From positions 1-28,883 of IMG/VR virus record IMGVR_UViG_3300025101_000123: DNA of 28,883 bases. One strand, 5' to 3'. Positions 15,875 to 25,009 of this stretch are shown in pieces. The notes under the pieces were generated by a model. That model was not told the origin of the DNA and did not search any database. It worked only from the letters and a program-made list of their open reading frames with translations. Made by a program: the position numbers and the translations under genes. The stretch is from a virus. Position 1 is the stretch's first letter, and every line of letters starts with the position of its first letter.

Positions 15875-17503
15875 ATGAGTTATAGAAATCCACAAATAAT
15901 CGTTGATCGTTCAGCAGAAATATATTCGCAAGCCTCGGATCAGTTTGGACAACAGCTAGCTCAAGGCGTGCAGAATTATTTTGATAATAGAAAAAAGAAA
16001 GCAGCTGCTGTTCAAAAGAAAAAAAATGCATATCAACTAGCTTTAAACGATGTTACCTTAAATTATAATAATAGTTTAAATTCTGCTACAGAAGATATTA
16101 ATAAAAGCACTTTGTTTCAAGATGTTCAAGATCAAGCTAGAGCTAGATTAGATGGTAATGAGTTTGGTATAGGTGTTATTGAAATGGCTACTCAATTAAA
16201 GATGAATCCTGATTTAGATAGAAATACTAGAGCTGAGTATTTAAAAGCTGTTTCAGATTATCAAACTTGGCAGAGTGGTATTACAGATAAGATAGGTGCT
16301 ACTATAGTAGACATAGAACCACTAGAAGGTATGAACGCTGGTAACATAGGTCAAGGTTTCGATTTTGCTGGCACTGGTAACGAGAAGTTTCAAAATATGG
16401 TTGTTGCTAACACGCTTGCTAATAAATCTTTTTCAGGTATACAAACATCTAAAACATTAAATGGTAACATGTTAGGTGTTGATATGGTTATTAATCCTAA
16501 TGATGAAATGATAAAGAAATACGTTAAAGAAGGTATTTTAGATTTAAAAGATATTGAACCTGCAGAAGACGGTAACTATTATTTTAACTGGACCAGAAAC
16601 ATAGACAAGTGGGAAGGTGGTCTTATAGCTGAAGTACCTTCTTCGTTTGATGGTGTAGCTGCTTTAGAGACTGCTGGTATAGTTGATAACAAGGGTTTAC
16701 CTAAAGAAGGATTTTTTACAGAAAAAGTAGATGTTGTTACTAATGTTGACGGCACAGACAAACAAAGAATATCTACTAAACAATATTTTAATCCTGATAT
16801 TTTAAAAAACAATCCTGTGTTTGAAACTGAAACTTTAAAGTATGCTAAAGGTTTAAGTCAATTACCCACAGGACAAATATTATCTGCTTTAGAAAATCAT
16901 TTTAATGAAGAAATCAGTGCTAAAGAGTGGCTTAAGTTAGACGCTGATAAGCAAAATAATATAATTCAAACTCTTATTACTGATAAAGAAATAGACAGAA
17001 TGACTGGTGGATTTAACACTGAAGTAATAAAAGACGGAGTGGTGTTAAAAAACCCAACAATAAAAGAAACAATAGCAGCCGACGAAGTCAGGTACTATCA
17101 ACAAAGCGAAGGTAAACTAATTGAAAGACCTTCTACAGGTAGTAGTACTAGCGGTTCTAAGCAAAACGAAGCTGCTTTAGAAAACATAGAAGAATTAGAC
17201 ATTAGTTCTGCGTTCGCTGAAGGACCTTCGCAAGAACCAGGTAGAGGTGTTTTAAGCTTAGATACTTTAGAAAAATTAATCTCTAGACCTCCGTATAATA
17301 TTAACGTAACTAAAGCTGAAACTGTTGGTGGAGAAGATACTAGAAAACTTACTAAATCTGTAGAAGGAGCTGATAGATCTGTAACTATATTTGATAGTGC
17401 TACAGACGGCGAAGTTAAAGCCGCTTTGAAATTTTTAGAAACAGGTGTTAGCTTTAAACCTACTGCAAATGTAGAAATAGATAATATACCTAACCTACCA
17501 TAA
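15875..17503 (+). CDS. Putative ejection / internal virion protein (T7 gp15-like position)
   Basis: 542 residues, start at the ATG after an A-rich leader. The N-terminus MSYRNPQIIVDRSAEIYSQA leads into a helical, Gln/Lys-rich region (about 20-60, NRKKKAAAVQKKKNAYQLALND), and the rest is mixed, soluble and acidic, without a recognisable enzyme motif. A Ser/Gly/Glu-rich stretch (about 418-450) looks like a linker before a small C-terminal domain (LDTLEKLISRPPYNINVTKAETVGG). It is the middle gene of three probable ejection proteins, small, medium and giant, an order that matches gp14-gp15-gp16 of T7-like phages. The assignment is by order and general composition; sequence similarity to T7 gp15 is not evident. 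Confidence 0.5.
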   Translation: MSYRNPQIIVDRSAEIYSQASDQFGQQLAQGVQNYFDNRKKKAAAVQKKKNAYQLALNDVTLNYNNSLNSATEDINKSTLFQDVQDQARARLDGNEFGIGVIEMATQLKMNPDLDRNTRAEYLKAVSDYQTWQSGITDKIGATIVDIEPLEGMNAGNIGQGFDFAGTGNEKFQNMVVANTLANKSFSGIQTSKTLNGNMLGVDMVINPNDEMIKKYVKEGILDLKDIEPAEDGNYYFNWTRNIDKWEGGLIAEVPSSFDGVAALETAGIVDNKGLPKEGFFTEKVDVVTNVDGTDKQRISTKQYFNPDILKNNPVFETETLKYAKGLSQLPTGQILSALENHFNEEISAKEWLKLDADKQNNIIQTLITDKEIDRMTGGFNTEVIKDGVVLKNPTIKETIAADEVRYYQQSEGKLIERPSTGSSTSGSKQNEAALENIEELDISSAFAEGPSQEPGRGVLSLDTLEKLISRPPYNINVTKAETVGGEDTRKLTKSVEGADRSVTIFDSATDGEVKAALKFLETGVSFKPTANVEIDNIPNLP

Positions 17504-17512
17504 AATTAAATT

Positions 17513-20500
17513 ATGTTTAGATACAAAGGTTTTGATTACAGTTTAGACCAAGTTACGCAAGCTGCCGAAGAAAAAGGTTTGTCAGTAAATGATTACGTTA
17601 ATGAGTTTGGTTTAGAAACTGTAAATGATACAGAAGAAATACAAACTGACCCTAATGAGGGAAAGACAAACGGTGTTGCGGAAACGGGTGCAACTGTAAC
17701 ACCGACAACCGGGCAAGCACCCGAGATTACGGAATCAGACTCGGTAGATACTTCTTTGGAATCACAACAAATAGATAATTCTTCAGAAGCTATATTTAAA
17801 AGACGCAAGCAAGCAGCTCTTGATCAAGCGGCTATAGATCAGTTTGGTGAAATAGAGCTTGAAGAGGTTGTAGTTACAGCTGAAGATCCTATTGCTGAAA
17901 AAAATCCTGAAGAGTTGCTAGAAACTATTCAAGCTATTGACAATAAAATAAAGCTATTAGCTGGAGATAATGAAGGTTTAACTTTTTTTGGACCAGGTGA
18001 AATGACACCTCTTGACTCACCAAAAAGACTAGCTCAATATAATCAACTTATAGAAAGAAGAAAAGAAGTTAATAAAACTTTAAATGAAAAGTTAAAAGAA
18101 GAAAGCTCAGCTAAAACTTTATATAGATCTTTAAAGCAAGGTGATAAAGCTTTAGGTGAAGCATTGCTTTCTATACCTTCTTTTGTCTACCAAGTAGGTT
18201 CGTTAATTAGTGATCCTATAAATAGAGCTCTTGGTTGGCAAGAAACTGATCTACAGAAGTTTGAAGAATCTATAGGTACTAGACCTTTATTAGACGGACT
18301 TATAGAAGAACAAGAGAAGTTAGCAACAATACAAGAACAATATAAAGATCTGTATGACATTGAAGGTGGTATAGGTGAAAACTTAAAAAAAGGTAATTAT
18401 TCAGATGCTTTTTATTTATTAGGTGAAGGTTTAGCTCAGTCTGCGCCAATAAGTTTGTCTATGATGTTTGGCGGAGCTGCAGGTTTAACAAGAACTGGTT
18501 TAACTGTAGGCGCTGGTGTACCTCTCGCTGCTGCTGAAATGAGAACTCAATTAGAAGAATCACCTGAAGATACTAAAGGTGAAATGCTTTTAAAATCTAC
18601 TTTAATAGGTATGTCTGAAGGTTTTTTTGAAGGGGTGTTTGGTGCTGGTGCTGCTGGTAAAGTTTACAGAAACATGGTTAAAGAGCTTGGAGAAGATCAA
18701 GCTAAAAAAACATTTAAGCAAAGTATTGTATCTATGTATGAAGGCGCTTTGCAAAAATACGGTGTTCCTGTTGCAGCTGTTGGAGGTGGTTTAGAAGAAG
18801 TTGCAACTCAAGCTACACAAAATGTAGTAAATGGCAAACCTTGGAACGAAGGTCTTACTGATGCGTTTGCGTTAGGTGTTGGTGGTAGCGGTTTGTATGG
18901 CGCGCCTGTTAATTTAGCTAAAGGGGTTCAATTAGGTAAAGAGACATATCAATCTATAAAGGCAGATTTACTTTTAAAACCTACTGAGTTTAAAACCGTC
19001 AGCCAAGCTTTTGCTACAGATATACCTACAAGTGAGGCACAAATAAAAATAAGCCAATCACCTAATGCTGAAAAAGTTTTAGTTAGACAATTAAAGCGTG
19101 ACGTACAAAGAGGTAATTTAACTTCTGAACAAGCTGATGAAATAGAATTAAATTTTAGACAAACGCAAGGCGCTGTAAATCAACTTAAACCTTTAAATTT
19201 AACTGAACAAGATCAAGGTGAAATTGTAGAGCTTGTTAAAGAAAAAAACAAACTACAACAAGAAATAAAGCAAGTTAACGAACCTGCTTTGACAGAACCA
19301 CAAAATCAAAGAGTAAAAGAAATAAACGATTTGCTTAAAGATTTTAGCACTAAAGCTGTAGTCCAGGAAACTGAAAAAGTAAAAAGTGTTTTATCAGGTT
19401 TAAAAACTGTTAGTGTTCAAAAACCTATGTCTACTAAAGAGATAGAAGATTATTTACTTAAAAATAATATTGCTGAAGACAAGTCTGACGCTGTAAAAAA
19501 ATCAGGACAAGGTGCTTTAATAGTTCAAGATCCTAATACTAAAGAGCAAACGGTAATAGTTAATAAAGATTTAGGTAATATTGCAGATGGCTCACATGAA
19601 GGTTTACATGTTCTTGTGTATGAAACTATTAGAAAAAGTCCTGACACAGCAATTAGACTTGGTGAATCGCTACAACAAGAACTAAATAAAATAAATCCTA
19701 ATTTAATAAAAGATCTTGGTATACGTGAAAGATTAGAGTTATATAAAGAGGATCCAGCAGCTGTACAAGCAGAAGAAATGTTAACTTTGTTTTCAGACAC
19801 AGTAAGAACTGGAGCTTTTAAATTTAACGAAAATGTATTTACAAAAATTGGTGATGTTATCAGACAGTTTTTGAGTAGCATTGGAGTTAAAGCTAAATTT
19901 AATAACGGTAGAGACGTATATAACTTTATAAAAGATTACCAACGTAGTATTGAAAAAGGTAAGCTAACGCGTGGTCAAGAGCGAACAGCTACAGAAGGTG
20001 CAACTGGTAGATTAGTAGGTCCTAAAATAGAAACATTTGTAGAAACAACTACCGCAAAAGAATCAAGATCCGAAGAGGCTTCACAGCGTGTTCAAGAAAT
20101 ATACGATCAGCAAGGTACGGCTGGAGCGTTTGAAATTATAGAACAGTTTAAACCTATCACTAGCAAACTAGTTGAGCGCAGGTCTGAAGCACCAGGGTTT
20201 GATAGACAATTGCTTACTGATGAAATAGAAACAGGACAGCGTGGTATAATAGATTTAATTAGCGAATATGATCCTGAGTCAGGCGTACCGCTAGCGGCTT
20301 ATATAAATAAGTTTTTACCAGCTAGAGCTATTGAAGCTTCTAATAGAATTTTAGGTGAAGAGTTTACAGAAGATGTTACAGAAGCTAAAAGTGTTGTGGC
20401 TGAAGAAGCAGCTGTTGAAGTTGCTGAAGAACCTAAAGGTCCAAGAAAACCTACTGAAACAACTAGGTTTAGCGATACAGTATTAACTAACTTAGGTGTA

Positions 20501-23500
20501 AAAAATAAAACTGAAGCTGAAAAACAAATATCAGACGCTACTAACAAAGCGTTTGAAGGTCAAGATATTACAAGGTTTGGTCAAACTAAAAACGTGCCTG
20601 TTGCTGTTGCAGGAATATATGGTAAGATGTTTGGTGTAAATCCAGAAACTATATATGATAAAAAACGCAATTACTCTAAGAAAGATGCTGAAGGTTTAAC
20701 ACGTATAAAGCAATACTTAATAGACAATGCTACTAGTGATTTTGCTAGACTGCCAAGAACTAAAGATGACTTTGGTAAAGCTACGTTTATACCTAACAAT
20801 GTAATGAATGCTCTGTATACAGACGGCGAGCTAACAGGTACGTTAAAAGATTATTTAGATCTTATTAGAGAAAAACCTGTTAAAGCTATTTACAGAGATA
20901 GAGTAGGTCAAACTATACGAGGGTTATTTAATACTAGTATTAGAAACCGTATGGTTGAAGATCTTATACCTAGTAAACCTGAAAGGGCTAGAGCTGGAGT
21001 TAAGTTTGCTAAAGTTGCTAAACCTAAAGATGTTAAATCTGTAGCTGAAGGATCTATTAAGTCAATAACACCTGGTTTGCTTTCAAACTTTACTGTTAAA
21101 CAGCTTAAAGAAATGGGTGTTGAAACGGTAGCTGATGCTAAAAGACTTCTTGGTCTGCCTGTTATGCCGGCAAGAGGTTCTATAAAAGCAGATGCTGATA
21201 GACCTATAACTAAATCTGGTTATAAAGGTTTAAAGGGACAGGTGCAAACGACAGCTAAATCTATAAGTGAATTTTTAAATGATTATCCTCAATATTGGGA
21301 CATAATAAGAAGATCAACAACAGGTTCTTTGTCTAGATCTTCTATGGGATCTGCAAGGTTATATGACGCTTTAGTGCCTAGACCTAAAGGTCAATTTGAT
21401 AAAGCAGAAAATAGAAAACTTTACAAAGGCAAAGACAGAACTTTAATAGATAAGGTTGCAAAAGAAATGACTACGCCTGATTTTGTTAAAGAGCAATTAA
21501 AACGTTTTGATTATTTAGAGCAGTACTATTTAGACGTACAAGAATATTTAAACAAAGAACCTAATGAGCAAGCTAGAATAGACAAGGCTTGGGTGTTCGG
21601 TCAAATGCTAGACGATGCTCAGAACGATATGGGTAGTTTAAATAGAATAAGTGCACCTATATTAATTGCCGCTGTAAACAAAAATGGCAAGATAGATATT
21701 GAGTCTATAATAAGAGAAGAGCACAACTTCCCTCAAAATCAAGTTGGAAATATACTTTTAGATGCTGCTATAAAAGGTGACGTAGGTAATGCAATGAAAA
21801 TTATCAGAGCTACCTACATGCAAGGGTCAGTACTTATGTCAGACGATGTAATGCTAGATAAAAACTTTAAAACTAAAATGCCTAAAGTTTTTTGGGATAA
21901 AATAGTTCCAAGAATATTAGATGGTAGTTTACAAGTTGACCCAGGTGTTGCATCTGCTATAAGATTAAGTATGGCTGGTGTAGATTTAGATGGCTATAAA
22001 TATTTATTAACTAATCAAAACTTTAGTGAGTATCTGTTTGGCTCTACAGGTTTACCACAACCTCAACAAGCTGAGTTAGTTTATAACTATCTAACAGGTG
22101 AAAACACACTAGACGACACTAGAAGAATTGGTAAGGCTCTAGCGACTGAGTATAAAAAATTATCCTCAGGAAAAATAAAAGCTTCTAAAAGCAACAACGG
22201 AAAGTTACCACCCGGTATAAGGCTAGAAGATCCTAGCACGTTTGATAAGTTTGGTATGGTTGATACCGTAGCTAAACAAATGTTTCCAAAAGAAACAAAT
22301 TCAGATGCAGTTAAGTCAGGTAGAATCACAGCTTATGAAGCTCTTGATCCTGATCAACAATTTAAAGTTTTATTTGAGGTTCCTGGCACGCCAGTAGAGA
22401 ATACTATAGCTGTCATGTCTATGTCCGACAACGCCATTAAGTTTGCTCGTAATGCTGATGCGCCTAACAAAGGTATAAGCGTATGGGACTTTGATGACAC
22501 GTTGGCTACTACTAAATCTAACGTATTGTACACTATGCCAGACGGAACTGAAGGCGTTTTAAACGCAGAGCAGTTTGCTAAACGTGGTGAGGACTTATTA
22601 CAAGAAGGCGCTGAGTTTGATTTTAGTGAGTTTGAGAAAGTCACTAAAGGAGCTAAAGGTCCTATGTTTGAAAAGGCCGTAGCTCGTAATAGAAAGTTTG
22701 GTAATGATAACGTGTTTATTCTTACAGCTAGAACACAGGCAGCTGCAGAACCTATACATCAGTTTTTAAAAGCGATAGGTTTAGATATACCACTTAGAAA
22801 TATTGTAGGGTTAGGTAACAGTACGCCTGAAGCTAAAGCGCGTTGGGTTGTAGGCAAAGCAGCTGAAGGTTACAACGACTTTTATTTTGCAGATGATGCT
22901 TATAAAAATGTTAAAGCGGTGCAAGATGCTCTTAATGTATTAGACGTTAAGTCAAAAGTAAGACAAGCATATGTTAAACACAGTAAGTCAGAAGCTTTAG
23001 ATAAAGGTTTTAACGATATACTAGAACAAACAACTGGTATTGCATCGGAAAAAGAATATAAGAAAGTTAAAGCAGAAGTAGCAGGCGCTTCGCTTGGTAG
23101 AGTATTTAGAGGTATACCATACTCAGCTCAAGACTTTGTAGGTTTATTATACGAAACATTAAGCAAAGGTAAGCTTGGTGATTCACAAATGGCTTGGTAC
23201 AAGAAACACTTAATAGACCCTTATGCTCGAGCTGTTAATGATATTGATAATGCTAGACTTAGCGTTATGCAAGACTATAGAGCTTTGAAAAAACAATTAG
23301 GTTTTGTACCTAAAAACCTACGTAAGAAAATACCTGGTGAACCATATAGCCGTGAGCAAGCTGTGCGTGTTTATATTTGGAACAAACTAGGTTATGATGT
23401 TCCTGGTATTAGTAAACAAGACTTAAAAGAATTAAGCTTGCATGTAGCTGATAATGCTGACTTGCAAGTATTTGCTGATCAAGTTATTGCTATACAAAAA

Positions 23501-25009
23501 GGTGATTATGCTAAACCAAAAGAAGGCTGGCCAGCTGGTACTATAACAACTGATATACAAGAGAGTATAAACAAAGGTGTTAGAGCTAAGTACTTAACAC
23601 AGTGGCAAAACAATGTTGATGTTATATTCTCTGAAAAGAACATGAATAAGCTTGAAGCTGCATATGGTAAGAAGTGGCGTAAGTCTATGGAGAATATGTT
23701 AGACCGCATGAAGACTGGTCGTAACAGAAGGTTTTCTGACGATAGCTTAACAGGTAGATTTACAGACTGGTTGCAAGGTAGTATTGGTACTATCATGTTC
23801 TTTAACTCTAGGTCAGCGTTGCTACAAACAATATCTTCTGTAAACTTTTTAAACTTTACAGATAATAATCCTTTAGCAGCAGCTAGATCTTTTGCAAATC
23901 AAAAACAATATTGGTCAGACTTTTCTAAGCTTATAAACTCTGACTTTTTAAAAGCTCGTAGATCTGGTTTACGTATTAATGTTAACGAAGCAGATATTGC
24001 CGACATGGCTAAAAAAGGTGGACCTAGAGCTGTAATAAGTAAACTACTACAATTTGGTTTTGCACCAACACAAATAGCCGATAGCTTTGCTATTGCTTCG
24101 GGCGGTGCTACGTTCTACAGAAACAGAATTAAAACTTATACCAAGCAAGGTTTATCACAACAAGAAGCTGAATCAAAAGCGTTTGAAGATTTTAGAGAGA
24201 CAGCGGAAGAGTCGCAGCAATCTGCTAGACCAGATCGTATATCAATGCAGCAGGCAGGTCCGCTTGGTAGATTAATATTAGCTTTCCAAAATACACCATC
24301 ACAGTACGCTAGAATAATAGACAAATCAGTACGTGATTTAAAAAATAGAAGAGGTGACGCTAAAACAAATATAAGTAAAATAGTTTACTACGCTACTATA
24401 CAGAACTTAATATTTAACGCGTTGCAGCAAGCTTTGTTTGCTTTTGCGTTTGACGACGAAGAGCCAGAAGATGAAGAGAAAAAAGAAAAATATGTAAATA
24501 TAGCAAACAGTATGGCTGATTCTTTATTAAGAGGTACTGGTGTAGCAGGTGGCGTGATGTCGGTAACTAAAAACGCTATAATGCGTATAATAGAAGAGTC
24601 TCAAAAGAAGAATCCTAACTATGAAAAAGTTGGTGCTGACTTACAAAGAATAGCTCCACCTATATCTTCTAAGTTATCTAAAATAAATCAAGCTGCAAGA
24701 TCATTTAAGTGGGATAAAGACGAAATGATTAACGGTGGTTGGGGATTAGACAATCCAGCTTATTTAGCTGTAGGTAACGTAGTGTCAGCTACAACTAACA
24801 TACCGATAGATAGAGGTGTTAAGAAAATAAACAACCTTATGAAAGCCTCTGACAGTGAGCTTGAAACGTGGGAGAGATTAGCCTTGCTTGGTGGTTGGCA
24901 AGACTGGGAAATAGGATTAGATGAAGACAAAAAGAAAACTAAACCAAAAAGTAAAAAAACAAGAAGAACAACTAGAAGAAATAAAGAAAGAAAAACTACA
25001 AGCAGATGA
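17513..25009 (+). CDS. Giant multi-domain ejected virion protein (HExxH peptidase motif, sigma-like segment, HAD domain)
   Basis: 2498 residues, in the position of T7 gp16. Order along the chain: residues 1-40, a small helical start motif (FRYKGFDYSLDQVTQAAEEK); 45-110, disordered; 115-123, LEEVVVTAE; about 300-450, Gly/Ala-rich hydrophobic stretches (SAPISLSMMFGGAAGLT, GFFEGVFGAGAAGK, GVPVAAVGGGLEE) that could cross membranes; 695-699, HEGLH, a zinc peptidase HExxH motif, with EE at 754-755 as possible third ligand; about 900-945, a stretch resembling sigma factor region 2; 1657-1795, a HAD phosphatase domain with DFDDT (1659-1663), ILTAR (Thr1738) and FADDAYKN (Asp1794/1795); 2093-2115 and 2289-2313, two further hydrophobic helices; then a Lys/Arg-rich tail. 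It is probably packaged and injected with the DNA. The motifs are seen; their activities and ejection are inferred. Confidence 0.65.
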   Translation: MFRYKGFDYSLDQVTQAAEEKGLSVNDYVNEFGLETVNDTEEIQTDPNEGKTNGVAETGATVTPTTGQAPEITESDSVDTSLESQQIDNSSEAIFKRRKQAALDQAAIDQFGEIELEEVVVTAEDPIAEKNPEELLETIQAIDNKIKLLAGDNEGLTFFGPGEMTPLDSPKRLAQYNQLIERRKEVNKTLNEKLKEESSAKTLYRSLKQGDKALGEALLSIPSFVYQVGSLISDPINRALGWQETDLQKFEESIGTRPLLDGLIEEQEKLATIQEQYKDLYDIEGGIGENLKKGNYSDAFYLLGEGLAQSAPISLSMMFGGAAGLTRTGLTVGAGVPLAAAEMRTQLEESPEDTKGEMLLKSTLIGMSEGFFEGVFGAGAAGKVYRNMVKELGEDQAKKTFKQSIVSMYEGALQKYGVPVAAVGGGLEEVATQATQNVVNGKPWNEGLTDAFALGVGGSGLYGAPVNLAKGVQLGKETYQSIKADLLLKPTEFKTVSQAFATDIPTSEAQIKISQSPNAEKVLVRQLKRDVQRGNLTSEQADEIELNFRQTQGAVNQLKPLNLTEQDQGEIVELVKEKNKLQQEIKQVNEPALTEPQNQRVKEINDLLKDFSTKAVVQETEKVKSVLSGLKTVSVQKPMSTKEIEDYLLKNNIAEDKSDAVKKSGQGALIVQDPNTKEQTVIVNKDLGNIADGSHEGLHVLVYETIRKSPDTAIRLGESLQQELNKINPNLIKDLGIRERLELYKEDPAAVQAEEMLTLFSDTVRTGAFKFNENVFTKIGDVIRQFLSSIGVKAKFNNGRDVYNFIKDYQRSIEKGKLTRGQERTATEGATGRLVGPKIETFVETTTAKESRSEEASQRVQEIYDQQGTAGAFEIIEQFKPITSKLVERRSEAPGFDRQLLTDEIETGQRGIIDLISEYDPESGVPLAAYINKFLPARAIEASNRILGEEFTEDVTEAKSVVAEEAAVEVAEEPKGPRKPTETTRFSDTVLTNLGVKNKTEAEKQISDATNKAFEGQDITRFGQTKNVPVAVAGIYGKMFGVNPETIYDKKRNYSKKDAEGLTRIKQYLIDNATSDFARLPRTKDDFGKATFIPNNVMNALYTDGELTGTLKDYLDLIREKPVKAIYRDRVGQTIRGLFNTSIRNRMVEDLIPSKPERARAGVKFAKVAKPKDVKSVAEGSIKSITPGLLSNFTVKQLKEMGVETVADAKRLLGLPVMPARGSIKADADRPITKSGYKGLKGQVQTTAKSISEFLNDYPQYWDIIRRSTTGSLSRSSMGSARLYDALVPRPKGQFDKAENRKLYKGKDRTLIDKVAKEMTTPDFVKEQLKRFDYLEQYYLDVQEYLNKEPNEQARIDKAWVFGQMLDDAQNDMGSLNRISAPILIAAVNKNGKIDIESIIREEHNFPQNQVGNILLDAAIKGDVGNAMKIIRATYMQGSVLMSDDVMLDKNFKTKMPKVFWDKIVPRILDGSLQVDPGVASAIRLSMAGVDLDGYKYLLTNQNFSEYLFGSTGLPQPQQAELVYNYLTGENTLDDTRRIGKALATEYKKLSSGKIKASKSNNGKLPPGIRLEDPSTFDKFGMVDTVAKQMFPKETNSDAVKSGRITAYEALDPDQQFKVLFEVPGTPVENTIAVMSMSDNAIKFARNADAPNKGISVWDFDDTLATTKSNVLYTMPDGTEGVLNAEQFAKRGEDLLQEGAEFDFSEFEKVTKGAKGPMFEKAVARNRKFGNDNVFILTARTQAAAEPIHQFLKAIGLDIPLRNIVGLGNSTPEAKARWVVGKAAEGYNDFYFADDAYKNVKAVQDALNVLDVKSKVRQAYVKHSKSEALDKGFNDILEQTTGIASEKEYKKVKAEVAGASLGRVFRGIPYSAQDFVGLLYETLSKGKLGDSQMAWYKKHLIDPYARAVNDIDNARLSVMQDYRALKKQLGFVPKNLRKKIPGEPYSREQAVRVYIWNKLGYDVPGISKQDLKELSLHVADNADLQVFADQVIAIQKGDYAKPKEGWPAGTITTDIQESINKGVRAKYLTQWQNNVDVIFSEKNMNKLEAAYGKKWRKSMENMLDRMKTGRNRRFSDDSLTGRFTDWLQGSIGTIMFFNSRSALLQTISSVNFLNFTDNNPLAAARSFANQKQYWSDFSKLINSDFLKARRSGLRINVNEADIADMAKKGGPRAVISKLLQFGFAPTQIADSFAIASGGATFYRNRIKTYTKQGLSQQEAESKAFEDFRETAEESQQSARPDRISMQQAGPLGRLILAFQNTPSQYARIIDKSVRDLKNRRGDAKTNISKIVYYATIQNLIFNALQQALFAFAFDDEEPEDEEKKEKYVNIANSMADSLLRGTGVAGGVMSVTKNAIMRIIEESQKKNPNYEKVGADLQRIAPPISSKLSKINQAARSFKWDKDEMINGGWGLDNPAYLAVGNVVSATTNIPIDRGVKKINNLMKASDSELETWERLALLGGWQDWEIGLDEDKKKTKPKSKKTRRTTRRNKERKTTSR

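Noticed and set aside
22475-22510. DFDDT read as the DxDxD catalytic loop of a virion RNA polymerase of the crAss type
   Set aside because: The third Asp of DFDGD is missing, and the following ILTAR and FADD motifs in the right order identify a HAD phosphatase instead.
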